Made by a program: the position numbers and the translations under genes
Part shown: in pieces, positions 1 through 7,020 of the stretch
How the letters are laid out: each line of letters begins with the position of its first letter
How positions within the stretch are numbered: the stretch's first letter is position 1
DNA from: an uncultured Eubacteriales bacterium
GTDB taxonomy: Bacteria > Bacillota > Clostridia > Oscillospirales > Oscillospiraceae
NCBI GenBank assembly: GCA_900549485.1
Contig: UROG01000011.1
Span: 1-52,815, forward strand
Length of the DNA: 52,815 nucleotides
Direction: 5' to 3'
The notes under the pieces: model-generated
What the model was told of the DNA's origin: nothing
Database searches by the model: none
The model's input: the letters and a program-made list of their open reading frames with translations, nothing else

Positions 1-50
1 TGTTGGGTGTGGACCTCTCTTTACGAGCGTCCACCCCAACATTTATTATA
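1..50 (+). terminator. Bulged hairpin at window start, possible terminator
   Basis: Bases 1-7 pair with 35-41 and bases 9-14 pair with 29-34, leaving T8 as a bulge and a 14-base loop. A short AT-rich tract follows. This looks like the terminator or end structure of a gene lying before the window. It stands where the start of the next reading frame should be, so it could also be part of whatever disrupted that gene. Confidence 0.4.
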
Positions 51-126
51 GAACCGTTTTTTTGACAAGCTGCTCTCCGCCCTTGCGGCGGCGCTGATAC
101 TCGCGCTGGGCGTCACGGCGTATGCA

Positions 127-753
127 ATGGGGCTGTTTTCGCTTGCGCACCGTCCGAAAGCGCCGGAGGAAAAATATACGATATACTGGACGGATTTTGA
201 CGGAAACGAAAGAGCGAACGAGCACGAAGATTTCAAATATGTCTTCAAATTCTCGGGACCGGACGAGTGCAGAGGCGTGCGCTTCAAGGAGGGGTGGCTC
301 CCGTTTGCACCGAACGAGGGGCGCAACGACTGGGCAAAGGACGAGGAAGGCTGGCGGTCGGAGCTTGTTTCCGAAAACGCACCGGATTTCGATTTTACCT
401 TCACGAACTATCAGCCGTACAGCGTACACCTGTATTATGCGCCGCGCTATAAGGACAACGGCGCGCTGCTGCTCAACGCGCAGAACCCCGAGGAGATCGC
501 CGAGGAGCAGTGGGATGAGCATAAGGTGCTGAGGATCCACGCGACGAGGATGCAGGGCGGAGAAATGTTCAATTACTATTTCGTGATACTGTTTCATCCC
601 GAGAAGGGATATATCGCGGTTGTATCCGGAACATCGGACATGGAAACGATAGAGCATATAGCAAGGGAGCTTACATTCCGCCAGACGGATGAAATAATCC
701 GGAAAAGCGATTATTCGGACAATATAGACAGCATCGACGTCGGGCAGGGATAA
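127..753 (+). CDS. Envelope-anchored or secreted protein of unknown function, 5' end uncertain
   Basis: The product is not recognised. From ATG 127 it has 208 residues, acidic and rich in aromatic residues, with no obvious catalytic motif. The same frame stays open back to base 52, just after an in-frame TAG at 49-51. That extension encodes a basic then Ala/Leu-rich stretch (KLLSALAAALILALGVTAYA) which looks like a signal peptide or membrane anchor. No ATG, GTG or TTG occurs in frame in the extension and no Shine-Dalgarno is visible, so the true start is either missing or CTG at 70. I infer a 5' lesion or assembly break in an exported protein. The frame itself is well supported by the signal-like extension and by codon bias similar to its neighbours. 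Confidence 0.6.
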   Translation: MGLFSLAHRPKAPEEKYTIYWTDFDGNERANEHEDFKYVFKFSGPDECRGVRFKEGWLPFAPNEGRNDWAKDEEGWRSELVSENAPDFDFTFTNYQPYSVHLYYAPRYKDNGALLLNAQNPEEIAEEQWDEHKVLRIHATRMQGGEMFNYYFVILFHPEKGYIAVVSGTSDMETIEHIARELTFRQTDEIIRKSDYSDNIDSIDVGQG

Positions 754-780
754 AAAACAGAAGATAAAAACAGAAAAACA

Positions 781-811
781 AGCCGGAGGGCATTTTCAAT
801 GCCCTCCGGCT
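781..811 (-). terminator. Perfect 14-bp hairpin, T-rich on the minus side
   Basis: Arms AGCCGGAGGGCATT (781-794) and its complement (798-811) form a strong hairpin. The T-rich tract that should follow a terminator lies on the minus strand (the complement of 762-780), so it best serves transcripts coming from acpP through the repeat. It may also weakly stop the plus-strand gene ending at 753. Confidence 0.6.
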
Positions 812-812
812 G

Positions 813-1015
813 AGACTGTCAAAAAAATTATGCACCAAAGCCGGATAACAGAGCAGCAGGGGTACTTGAGGGGGCAAGGCCCGCCTCAAATTGGATAAAC
901 CGCCGTCGAGAGCCTTGAGATATCAAGGCTCTCGGCAGCAGCATTTTGAACACTTTCAAAATGCTCGGCGGAAAGCGCGGTCAAAAAAGTCCTGTAAGGA
1001 CTTTTTTGACAAGCT
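813..1015 (+). repeat. Family A structured repeat, full copy 1
   Basis: A roughly 195-bp non-coding element with ends TGTCAAAAAA (817-826) and TTTTTTGACA (1002-1011). It is near-identical, in opposite orientation, to 11986-12187. It contains hairpins at 866-889, 907-934 (12-bp arms), 940-965 (11-bp arms) and 980-1010 (13-bp arms). CCGCCG at 900-905 can pair with CGGCGG at 966-971, enclosing two of them. It fills most of the gene-free stretch 754-1075, between two convergent genes. It may be a MITE-like element or a structured RNA; no protein is encoded. Confidence 0.85.
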
Positions 1016-1020
1016 GAACA

Positions 1021-1057
1021 CCGCGGATGCTTTTCGGAGCATCCGCGGCGTTCCTTT
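1021..1057 (+). terminator. Rho-independent terminator, plus direction
   Basis: The arms CCGCGGATGC (1021-1030) and GCATCCGCGG (1039-1048) are perfect complements and are followed on the plus strand by CGTTCCTTTTT. It lies just beyond repeat copy 1, so plus-strand transcripts from the gene ending at 753 would cross the repeat before stopping here. Confidence 0.6.
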
Positions 1058-1075
1058 TTAAGTTGCTTATAAATG

Positions 1076-1303
1076 TTATCTGAGGTTTTCGAGATAGTCA
1101 ACTATCTTTCCGACCGTATCCAGATGCATTGCGTCCTCATCGGAAATGCTGATGGAAAAAGCTTCTTCAAGGGACATGATCAGCTCAACTATGTCCAGAG
1201 AATCCGCGCCGAGATCATCGACAAGGCTGGTCTCCATAGTGATCGATTCGGGAGCAATCTCAAACTGCTCTGCAAGTGCTTTGACGACATGCTCAAATAT
1301 CAT
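1076..1303 (-). CDS. acpP: Acyl carrier protein
   Basis: Carries growing acyl chains as thioesters on a phosphopantetheine arm during fatty acid synthesis in the cytoplasm. The 75-residue acidic product has the prosthetic-group motif GADSLDIVEL, whose Ser is the attachment site, and the usual four-helix length. The start at 1303 (MIFEHVVKAL) is chosen because GGAGG lies seven bases upstream; the longer open frame adds an unrelated basic leader. It lies downstream of jag on the same strand with a 127-bp gap. This is not the common fab-cluster position, so it may be a solitary acpP. ACPs for other pathways look alike, but the sequence is close to the housekeeping type. Confidence 0.92.
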   Translation of the reverse strand: MIFEHVVKALAEQFEIAPESITMETSLVDDLGADSLDIVELIMSLEEAFSISISDEDAMHLDTVGKIVDYLENLR

Positions 1304-1430
1304 AATGATCCTCCATACGACTGTGCCGCGCAGACGGCAAGCCCGACGGTTTTTATCATGGTGCGGGGAACGCACCGTTCCTTTGACGTGCTAAAACGTA
1401 AAGTACTGAATATTGCTCAAGACGGATTGA

Positions 1431-2192
1431 TTATGCCCACTCTCTGCTCTGAGGCTTGTTCGAGCTCTGCTCGCCCTTGACATAGGAGACGACGACGCGT
1501 CTGTTAGGCTCAACGCCGGTGGAGCTGGTGGTTACGCCCGGATAATTCTGGAGCGCGGTATGAATGACATGGCGTTCATAGGAATTCATCGGCTCAAGCG
1601 CCATGCTGCGCTTGTACTTGATAGCCTTTTCCGCCATCTTTTCCGCAAGCTTGGTGAGGGATTCCTCCCTCTTGCTGCGGTAAGCCTCGGCGTCAATGCT
1701 GACGTGCATACGCTTATCGCTGTCCTTGTTGACAACATAGTTGGTGAGGTGCTGAATGGCATCCAGCGTCTCGCCGCGGCGGCCGATTATAACGCCCATG
1801 TTTCCGCCGGAAAGGTTAACGTTTATTCCGCCGTTTTCTCTGCGGCTGAACTCAAGCTCCGCTTTTACGCCCATGCGCTCAAGAAGGCCGGTGAGGAACG
1901 TGCGAACAGCTGCGTACTCGGGGTCTTCGTCAACAACGGGGGCGGCTTTTTCAGCGGCCGGTGCGGCTGTGCTTTCGGCGGTCTTTTTCTCTACAGCGGG
2001 CTTGACATCTTCATCGGGGCACTCATAGCTTACGCGAACGACAGCCGGAGAAGCGCCGATACCCAGAAAACCGGATTTTGCACGCTCAATAATTTCGACG
2101 GACACATCGTCACGATCCATGCCAAGCTCCTCAAGAGCGGCGGCAATGGCGGCGTCCTCGGTGCGAGCGGACTTTTCCAAAGTTTTTATCAT
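1431..2192 (-). CDS. khpB: RNA-binding protein KhpB/Jag (Jag-N, KH and R3H domains)
   Basis: A 253-residue RNA-binding protein that in Firmicutes pairs with KhpA and affects cell elongation, division and sporulation. The N-terminal Jag_N domain (about 1-52, with KSGFLGIGASPA) is followed by an acidic Ala/Pro linker. The type II KH domain follows at about 120-170, with its GxxG loop in GVIIGRRGETLD. The C-terminal R3H domain holds the ERHVIH signature. A Shine-Dalgarno AGGAG precedes the ATG. It starts 9 bp after yidC, the classic spoIIIJ-jag pairing, and is presumably cotranscribed with it. Confidence 0.95.
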   Translation of the reverse strand: MIKTLEKSARTEDAAIAAALEELGMDRDDVSVEIIERAKSGFLGIGASPAVVRVSYECPDEDVKPAVEKKTAESTAAPAAEKAAPVVDEDPEYAAVRTFLTGLLERMGVKAELEFSRRENGGINVNLSGGNMGVIIGRRGETLDAIQHLTNYVVNKDSDKRMHVSIDAEAYRSKREESLTKLAEKMAEKAIKYKRSMALEPMNSYERHVIHTALQNYPGVTTSSTGVEPNRRVVVSYVKGEQSSNKPQSREWA

Positions 2193-2201
2193 AATTACGT
2201 A

Positions 2202-3638
2202 TTACTCCTGTTTTTCATCATCGACTTCAGCGTCTTTCTCGCCTTCGACGGTTTCGGCTGGTTCATCCGCATCAACGGCTTCTGCCGTTTCAGCGGGTTC
2301 CTCAGCGGCAGCGGTTTCCGCTGCTTCAACAGCCGCAGCCGTTTCGACAGTCTCGGCGGAGGCGCTTACGTTTGCGGTCACTGCGCTTTCGTCAATAGGC
2401 TCTGCACCCTCGGATTCCGCAGCGGCGGCAATCGTAGCAGCCTCAGCGTTTTCGGGGTTAGTAAAGCGGTCGAGAACATAGGCGCGGCCTCTTGCGTAGC
2501 GGCGGTTGCCGACCTGAGAGGCAGGAAGCTCATTTTCCTTTATTCCGAGACGCTTGCGGCGCTCCGCACGCTCCGCTCTGTCAAGCTCGGCCTTGCGCTC
2601 GTCGCTCTTTGCCTTCTCATTTGCCTGAATCTTTTTCTTGCTGGTGTTGACGTTCTTTTCGGTTTTGCCCTCTGCTCTGAGACGCTCTGTCTCAAGGCGC
2701 TTCTGCTCTATTTCGCGCTCGCGCTCAGACTTGGCGTCAATGCGCTCGGCATCTTCTTTGTCAAGCTGCTTCTTGTAGGTCTTGGTGAGGATATAGTCAC
2801 GCGCCATGCCGAAAAGGCTGTTTGCGATCCAGTATACGCCCATAGCGGCGGGCATGATGAAGCAGAACCATACGCTCATAAGGGGCATCATCAGATTCAT
2901 CGTCTGCATGGACGCCTGAGTATTTGCATCGTTCTGCGGGTTTGCGGCGTTTGCCACCTTCATGGATACCCACGAAAGGAAAGCGGAGATAAACGGAATA
3001 AGGAACAGGCCGAACGCGGCAAGCCAGACCTTTGTGTCGCTGAAATCGGTCTTGAACATGAAGTTCCACTGCGGCTGATCGCCGAGGTTAAGACCGAGGA
3101 AGCTGAAATCAATATCCATAAGTCCGTCGATCTTACCGGCGAGAGCGGTCTGGACCTCGTCCCAGTGTTGATGTACAAGATCCGTAAGCTTGATCTCAAA
3201 GTACGCGTCAGTCTTTGCAGGGATCGTATAAAGCCCTTTTTCCACAAAGAAACTCTGCACTTCGTCAACAACGCTCTGCCCGACAAACATCATTCTTGTC
3301 ATGGGCTGGCGGATGACCGAGTACAGGGCGATAAGAATGGGGAACGGGACAAGGGACCAGAGGCAGCCGGACATGGGGTTTGCACCGTTCTCTTTATAGA
3401 GTTTCTGCATCTCCTGGTTGAGCTTCTGGGGGTTGCCCTCGTGGCGGCGCTGAAGCTCCTGTATCTGAGGCTGGAGGCGGGAGGTGCGCATCATGCCCTT
3501 CTTGCTCTTCGCCATGAACGGAGTAAGAATAAGGTTGACGGCGAGAGCGAAAAGCATAATGGATATGCCGTAGTTGCCGGTCCATTCATAAAGCTGAACC
3601 ATAAGCCATGCGAAAGGCTTAGTAATAGTTGCCCACAT
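2202..3638 (-). CDS. yidC: Membrane protein insertase YidC/SpoIIIJ with long C-terminal tail
   Basis: Inserts membrane proteins with or without Sec; in Bacillus the SpoIIIJ paralogue is needed for forespore development. The 478 residues hold the YidC/Oxa1 core: an early TM near residues 20-45 (YGISIMLFALAVNLILTPF), the KSKKGMM cytoplasmic helical hairpin, then TMs around 95, 210 and 260. The family in Gram-positives is usually 250-290 residues. The excess is an external loop of about 75 residues (near 125-200) and a tail of about 180 residues, first highly charged and helical, then Ala/Glu-rich and acidic. No lipobox signal peptide is seen at the N-terminus, unlike many Gram-positive YidC. 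GGAG precedes the ATG. It is in the conserved yidD-yidC-jag order. Confidence 0.95.
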   Translation of the reverse strand: MWATITKPFAWLMVQLYEWTGNYGISIMLFALAVNLILTPFMAKSKKGMMRTSRLQPQIQELQRRHEGNPQKLNQEMQKLYKENGANPMSGCLWSLVPFPILIALYSVIRQPMTRMMFVGQSVVDEVQSFFVEKGLYTIPAKTDAYFEIKLTDLVHQHWDEVQTALAGKIDGLMDIDFSFLGLNLGDQPQWNFMFKTDFSDTKVWLAAFGLFLIPFISAFLSWVSMKVANAANPQNDANTQASMQTMNLMMPLMSVWFCFIMPAAMGVYWIANSLFGMARDYILTKTYKKQLDKEDAERIDAKSEREREIEQKRLETERLRAEGKTEKNVNTSKKKIQANEKAKSDERKAELDRAERAERRKRLGIKENELPASQVGNRRYARGRAYVLDRFTNPENAEAATIAAAAESEGAEPIDESAVTANVSASAETVETAAAVEAAETAAAEEPAETAEAVDADEPAETVEGEKDAEVDDEKQE

Positions 3639-3670
3639 AGGTTTCTCCTCAATGTGTGTTTTTTATGGGG

Positions 3671-3889
3671 TCATGGTACGGGGTCATAGATGTCATAGCC
3701 GTCCGGATGGAACGGGTGGCATCTGCAAATGCGCCTGAAAGCGAGCCAGCCGCCCTTTAGGGCGCCGTACTTCTCTATGGCTTCCATGGCGTACTGAGAA
3801 CAGGTCGGAATGAAGCGGCAGCATGGGGGACGGTTCGGGGAAATGTTCTTCCGGTAAAATCTGATCGCGGCAAGCATGAAGCGTTTCAC
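3671..3889 (-). CDS. yidD: Membrane protein insertion efficiency factor YidD
   Basis: A 72-residue amphipathic protein thought to help YidC-dependent membrane insertion. It has the family signature RFYRKNISPN, then PPCCRFIPTCSQYA and the HPFHPDGYD ending, at normal length. The start is GTG at 3889, overlapping the rnpA stop as GTGA, which implies translational coupling. yidC follows after a 32-bp gap. Confidence 0.95.
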   Translation of the reverse strand: MKRFMLAAIRFYRKNISPNRPPCCRFIPTCSQYAMEAIEKYGALKGGWLAFRRICRCHPFHPDGYDIYDPVP

Positions 3890-4233
3890 TTTTCCCGCTC
3901 CTTCAATATGCCAAGCTTCCCGCAGGCGTCCAGAAAGGCGGAATTGATCTTTTCATACTTCGCGCCCACACATCTTGTGCGGGCGACGATAACCATGTCC
4001 CAGCCGGGCTTCAGCGAAGCCTTGTTGAGACGGTATATCTCCCTCAGTCTGCGGCGGACACGGTTTCTTACAACGGCGTGACCCAGCTTGACGGAGACCG
4101 TATACCCAACGCGCCCCACGCCGGCGGGACTGCGGCGGCAATAAACGACGATATATGGATTGACCGCGCTTTTACCTTTGGAGTAGAGCCGCCTGAAATC
4201 GCTGTTCTTTTTTAAAGTAGTGATTATATTCAT
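3886..4233 (-). CDS. rnpA: Ribonuclease P protein component
   Basis: Basic protein subunit that helps the RNase P ribozyme bind pre-tRNA leaders. The hallmark RNR-type motif is visible as AVVRNRVRRRLREIYR, along with the N-terminal LKKNSDFRRLYSKGKS. I chose ATG 4233 (115 residues, MNIITTLKKN), which matches the usual family start; GTG at 4254 would add seven residues but has no Shine-Dalgarno. It lies 85 bp downstream of rpmH and overlaps yidD by four bases. Confidence 0.95.
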   Translation of the reverse strand: MNIITTLKKNSDFRRLYSKGKSAVNPYIVVYCRRSPAGVGRVGYTVSVKLGHAVVRNRVRRRLREIYRLNKASLKPGWDMVIVARTRCVGAKYEKINSAFLDACGKLGILKEREK

Positions 4234-4259
4234 GCCGCTCTTTTCCACAAACACCTAAA

Positions 4260-4277
4260 GGGCGGATTGCTCCGCCC
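4260..4277 (-). terminator. Small hairpin between rpmH and rnpA
   Basis: GGGCGGA (4260-4266) and TCCGCCC (4271-4277) form a 7-bp stem with a 4-base loop; on the minus strand it is followed by TTTAG only. It is more likely a partial attenuator or processing site that lets rpmH be expressed above rnpA than a full terminator. Confidence 0.4.
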
Positions 4278-4318
4278 TGATATTTTACATATCCTTAGAC
4301 CTGTTCACGTGCTGAAGA

Positions 4319-4453
4319 TCAGTAGCTGAGCTTTGCTCTGCCCTTTGCTCTGCGGCGGGCAAGAACCTTGCGGCCGTTAGCGGTCTTCATTCTTTTGCGG
4401 AAGCCGTGCTCCTTCTTGCGCTGACGGACTTTAGGCTGATAGGTACGAAACAT
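4319..4453 (-). CDS. rpmH: 50S ribosomal protein L34
   Basis: A 44-residue, very basic ribosomal protein of the large subunit. The translation begins MFRTYQPKVRQRKKEHGFRK and continues with the diagnostic RMKTANGRKVLARRRAKGR. A Shine-Dalgarno AAAGGAG precedes the ATG at 4453. It heads the rpmH-rnpA-yidD-yidC-jag block. In most Firmicutes dnaA is divergent from rpmH with the origin between them; here the neighbour upstream is thiN on the same strand, so that linkage is broken. Confidence 0.97.
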   Translation of the reverse strand: MFRTYQPKVRQRKKEHGFRKRMKTANGRKVLARRRAKGRAKLSY

Positions 4454-4550
4454 TCTTTGGCACTCCTTTCAGGTTGATACTCAACATCGGACTTGCGCCC
4501 GAAGTAGTTGACAAACAATACTCCCTGACACACCGGTCAGGCAGATGTTG

Positions 4551-4580
4551 ATTATACATTATAAACAGAGGAATTGTCAA
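4551..4580 (-). promoter_or_regulatory. Sigma-A promoter for rpmH
   Basis: On the minus strand TTGACA (4575-4580) and TATAAT (4551-4556) match consensus at 18-bp spacing. The untranslated leader to the rpmH ATG is about 90 bases and contains a small inverted repeat (CCTGAC/GTCAGG). The perfect hexamers fit a highly expressed ribosomal gene. Confidence 0.8.
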
Positions 4581-4618
4581 TAAAAAGTTACAAAAAATCA
4601 ATAAAAAGCAGTCGCTCA

Positions 4619-5260
4619 TCAGAACGGCTGCGGCATACGGCAGCACATCACCAGGATGACGCCGCTTCCCACGGAAATTTCGATTTCCCCGCCGAGCCAT
4701 TGATTGCTCGTGCCGATGGGGAAGGAGCTTTCGACGACGGCATTTTCAAGGCAGTATTTCGCCCCGCGTATGCTGACATTTCCGCACCTGCCGCCGAGGG
4801 CGAACGCCGACAGGGACCAGCCTTCGCGCTCAGGAAACGTCACGGTTTTTCCGGTAAAGGCAAAAAGCTCCTCGTTTCCGCCGATTATGTGCGCGTCCGC
4901 GCCGCCCTTTACGGCAAAAGCCATGGTCTGGATGTTTGCGAAAAGGTGGTCGAGCCGTCCGCCGAGTGCGCAGTATATATCTATCCTTGAAAAGCCGCGC
5001 TCAAGCGCACAGCGCACGGCGGACATCGTGTCCGTGTCGTCCTTTTCTGCTTTAAGCCGAGTCACCGGCACGCCCTCCGGCAAAGCGCCGGAGTACGAGT
5101 CAAAGTCCCCTATGATCAGGTCTGGGCGGACGCCTGCGGCAGAGGCGTATTCAAGCCCCTTGTCGCAGGCGATCACGAAATCCGCATGTTCTATCCCCGT
5201 CAGCGGGGCGCGCTCTCCGCCGGAGATTATCGCGCAGACTTTTCCGCCGCCGGCCGTCAT
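4619..5260 (-). CDS. thiN: Thiamine pyrophosphokinase
   Basis: Makes thiamine diphosphate from thiamine and ATP in the cytoplasm. The 213-residue product has the family motifs ISGGERAPL near the N-terminus, ACDKGLEYA, PDLIIGDFDS and the DDTDTMSA/GGRLDH active-site motifs. The start at 5260 overlaps the thiT stop as ATGA, so the two are translationally coupled; an upstream in-frame ATG adds a basic leader without family similarity. It belongs to the TPP-riboswitch transcription unit beginning near 6036. No terminator is evident before the rpmH promoter 39 bp downstream. Confidence 0.93.
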   Translation of the reverse strand: MTAGGGKVCAIISGGERAPLTGIEHADFVIACDKGLEYASAAGVRPDLIIGDFDSYSGALPEGVPVTRLKAEKDDTDTMSAVRCALERGFSRIDIYCALGGRLDHLFANIQTMAFAVKGGADAHIIGGNEELFAFTGKTVTFPEREGWSLSAFALGGRCGNVSIRGAKYCLENAVVESSFPIGTSNQWLGGEIEISVGSGVILVMCCRMPQPF

Positions 5261-5814
5261 TTCAGGTCTTCTCCGCGGATGTATTTGCCGAGCGGCTTCC
5301 ACAGCAGCGCGCCGATCACAAGCGTCATGGCAGCGTCAACGAGGATAAAGCTTCCGTTGTACAGCGCTGAATATACCCACGGGGTGGTCATGGTCATGCC
5401 GAAAAAGTTCTCTGGCATATATTCGGCCCAGACGGTCGCGCCGGTGATATAGTGCGAGAGGAAGCGGGCGAAGCTGCCGACGACAGTTCCGATGAAGAAG
5501 CCGCTGCGCTTTTTGCTGAAAAGACCCGCAACGCCCAGAAGCGAGTAGGCAACGATATAGTCGCCTATCATGGACTGCCAGCTGTAAGCATAAGCGCCGT
5601 CGAGCAGAAGCTGCAAAACGGAAAACGCGAAGCTTGCCAGCATACCGGGGCCGAAGCCCCAGCGGGCGCAGTAAACAAATATGGGCAGCATGCTCAGGCA
5701 TATCGAGCCGCCCTGCGGAAGCTCAAACAGCTTGATGTAGCCCAGCACCTGTGCGAGAGCCACCATGATCGCGCCCTCGGTAAGAGCGCGGAGACGTAAA
5801 TTGCGTGTTTTCAT
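5257..5814 (-). CDS. thiT: Thiamine transporter ThiT (ECF S component)
   Basis: Substrate-binding membrane subunit that takes up thiamine with the shared ECF energizing module, which is not encoded nearby. The 185 residues form about six membrane helices. The thiamine-pocket signatures are visible: LPQGGSICLSMLP, the WGFGPG loop and a late aromatic segment with YMPENFFGM and ALYNGSF. GGAGG lies just upstream of the ATG. It is the first gene behind a TPP riboswitch and overlaps thiN by four bases, forming a salvage unit: uptake then phosphorylation. Confidence 0.95.
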   Translation of the reverse strand: MKTRNLRLRALTEGAIMVALAQVLGYIKLFELPQGGSICLSMLPIFVYCARWGFGPGMLASFAFSVLQLLLDGAYAYSWQSMIGDYIVAYSLLGVAGLFSKKRSGFFIGTVVGSFARFLSHYITGATVWAEYMPENFFGMTMTTPWVYSALYNGSFILVDAAMTLVIGALLWKPLGKYIRGEDLK

Positions 5815-5856
5815 AATATCCTCCTTTTCTTTGCGGAAGCGATGATACGAAAAAAA

Positions 5857-5886
5857 GCAGGGCTGAAATTACAATTCCAGCCCTGC
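5857..5886 (-). terminator. Regulatory terminator of the TPP riboswitch
   Basis: On the minus strand GCAGGGCTG and CAGCCCTGC enclose a 12-base loop and are followed at once by seven Us (complement of 5850-5856). It sits between the aptamer and the thiT Shine-Dalgarno, so premature termination when TPP is bound is the likely control. Confidence 0.85.
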
Positions 5887-5907
5887 GAAAAATTTCAAGC
5901 GTATCAC

Positions 5908-6001
5908 TGTTTCCTACGCCGGCATTATCCGGATCAGGTCTGAGGGTGCCGGCGCTTCAATTCACGCCGTCTCAGCCGGGAAAACCCAGCACCCCTTTGT
6001 G
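5908..6001 (-). ncRNA. TPP (thi-box) riboswitch aptamer
   Basis: Minus-strand RNA with the conserved core elements in order: GGGGTGC, GGCTGAGA, CACCCTCAGACCTGATC and GGATAATGCCGGCG, then GTAGGAAACAG. These are the pyrimidine- and pyrophosphate-sensing elements of the thi box. A rho-independent terminator follows and thiT-thiN are downstream. By family knowledge, TPP binding lowers expression of the thiamine uptake genes. Confidence 0.95.
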
Positions 6002-6042
6002 TTCAGGCAGCCGCTCTGCGCACTGTCTTTATTTACAAGCGG

Positions 6043-6071
6043 ATTATACACCACATGATCTCTGCCGTCAA
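6043..6071 (-). promoter_or_regulatory. Sigma-A promoter of the thiT-thiN riboswitch transcript
   Basis: Minus strand TTGACG (6066-6071) and TATAAT (6043-6048) at 17-bp spacing, placed in the short gap between the galU stop and the riboswitch. Confidence 0.75.
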
Positions 6072-6077
6072 CAGAAA

Positions 6078-6953
6078 TTATCTGAGCATTTCCGCCTTGT
6101 CGATTATAAACTGTCTGAGCCATTCCCCGGCTTCCTCGTTTTGCAGCGCAAAGTCGATGATCGATTCAAGGTAGCCCTTGAGATTGCCGGTATCGTAGCG
6201 TTTGCCCTCAAAGTCAACGGCGCACATAGGATGGCGGTGAACAAGCTCGCGCATACCGTCGGTAAGCTGGATCTCGTTGTTCCTGCCGGGGGCGGTGTGC
6301 TCGAGAATATCGAATATTTCCGGCATAAGGACATAGCGCCCCATGATGGCATAGTTGGAAAGCTTTTCCTCCAGCGTGGGCTTTTCGTTCATGTCGCTTA
6401 TTCTGTACACCCTGTCGCCCAGCTTTTCCTCAAGCTTGACGGAGGAGTATTTTGTGATGAGCGAATCCGGCTGCTCCCGCACGGCGATGGCGCTGCATTC
6501 GTTTGCTTCCGCCGCCTCGACAAGCTGCTTGAGAACGGGCTTCTTGCTGAGCATGATATCATCGCCGAGCAGTATCGCAAAAGGCTCATTGCCTACAAAA
6601 GTCTTTGCACGCCACACTGCGTGGCCGAGACCCTTCGTCTCCTTCTGGCGCAGGAAGAAGATATCCGCCATATCCGCGACGGCGCGCACCACCCTCGCGT
6701 CCTTCTCCTTGCCGTCCTTCAGCAGGCGCTCCTCAAGGTCGGGCGCATAGTCAAAATAATCCTCTATCGGGTTTTTGCCGCGGTTGGTAATGATAAGTAT
6801 CTCCTCAACACCGGCCGCAACGGCTTCCTCGACAATATACTGTATAACGGGCTTGTCCACCAATGGCAGCATTTCCTTGGGGATGCTCTTTGTGTTCGGG
6901 AGAAGTCTTGTACCGAGGCCGGCGGCAGGGATTATCGCTTTTCTGACTTTCAT
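6078..6953 (-). CDS. galU: UTP-glucose-1-phosphate uridylyltransferase
   Basis: Makes UDP-glucose from glucose-1-phosphate and UTP for glycolipids and cell-surface polysaccharide. The 291 residues begin with the nucleotide-binding signature AAGLGTRLLPNTKSIPKEML and keep the VDKPVIQYIVEEA segment, FAILLGDDIM metal-binding aspartates and the GNLKGYL motif. Length is normal. AAGGAG precedes the ATG. It appears to be a single-gene unit on the minus strand, with no terminator seen at its 3' end. Confidence 0.95.
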   Translation of the reverse strand: MKVRKAIIPAAGLGTRLLPNTKSIPKEMLPLVDKPVIQYIVEEAVAAGVEEILIITNRGKNPIEDYFDYAPDLEERLLKDGKEKDARVVRAVADMADIFFLRQKETKGLGHAVWRAKTFVGNEPFAILLGDDIMLSKKPVLKQLVEAAEANECSAIAVREQPDSLITKYSSVKLEEKLGDRVYRISDMNEKPTLEEKLSNYAIMGRYVLMPEIFDILEHTAPGRNNEIQLTDGMRELVHRHPMCAVDFEGKRYDTGNLKGYLESIIDFALQNEEAGEWLRQFIIDKAEMLR

Positions 6954-7020
6954 ATCGGTTCTCCTTGTATTTTAAAAATAGTAATTTAAAAATTTTCTTA
7001 TATTATTAACAGCGCTTATT

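Noticed and set aside
1560..3689. A 709-residue plus-strand reading frame
   Set aside because: It is antisense to jag and yidC, whose products match known families with proper ribosome sites; the frame is a codon-bias shadow.
5946..6989. A 347-residue plus-strand frame
   Set aside because: It is antisense to galU and to the TPP riboswitch leader.
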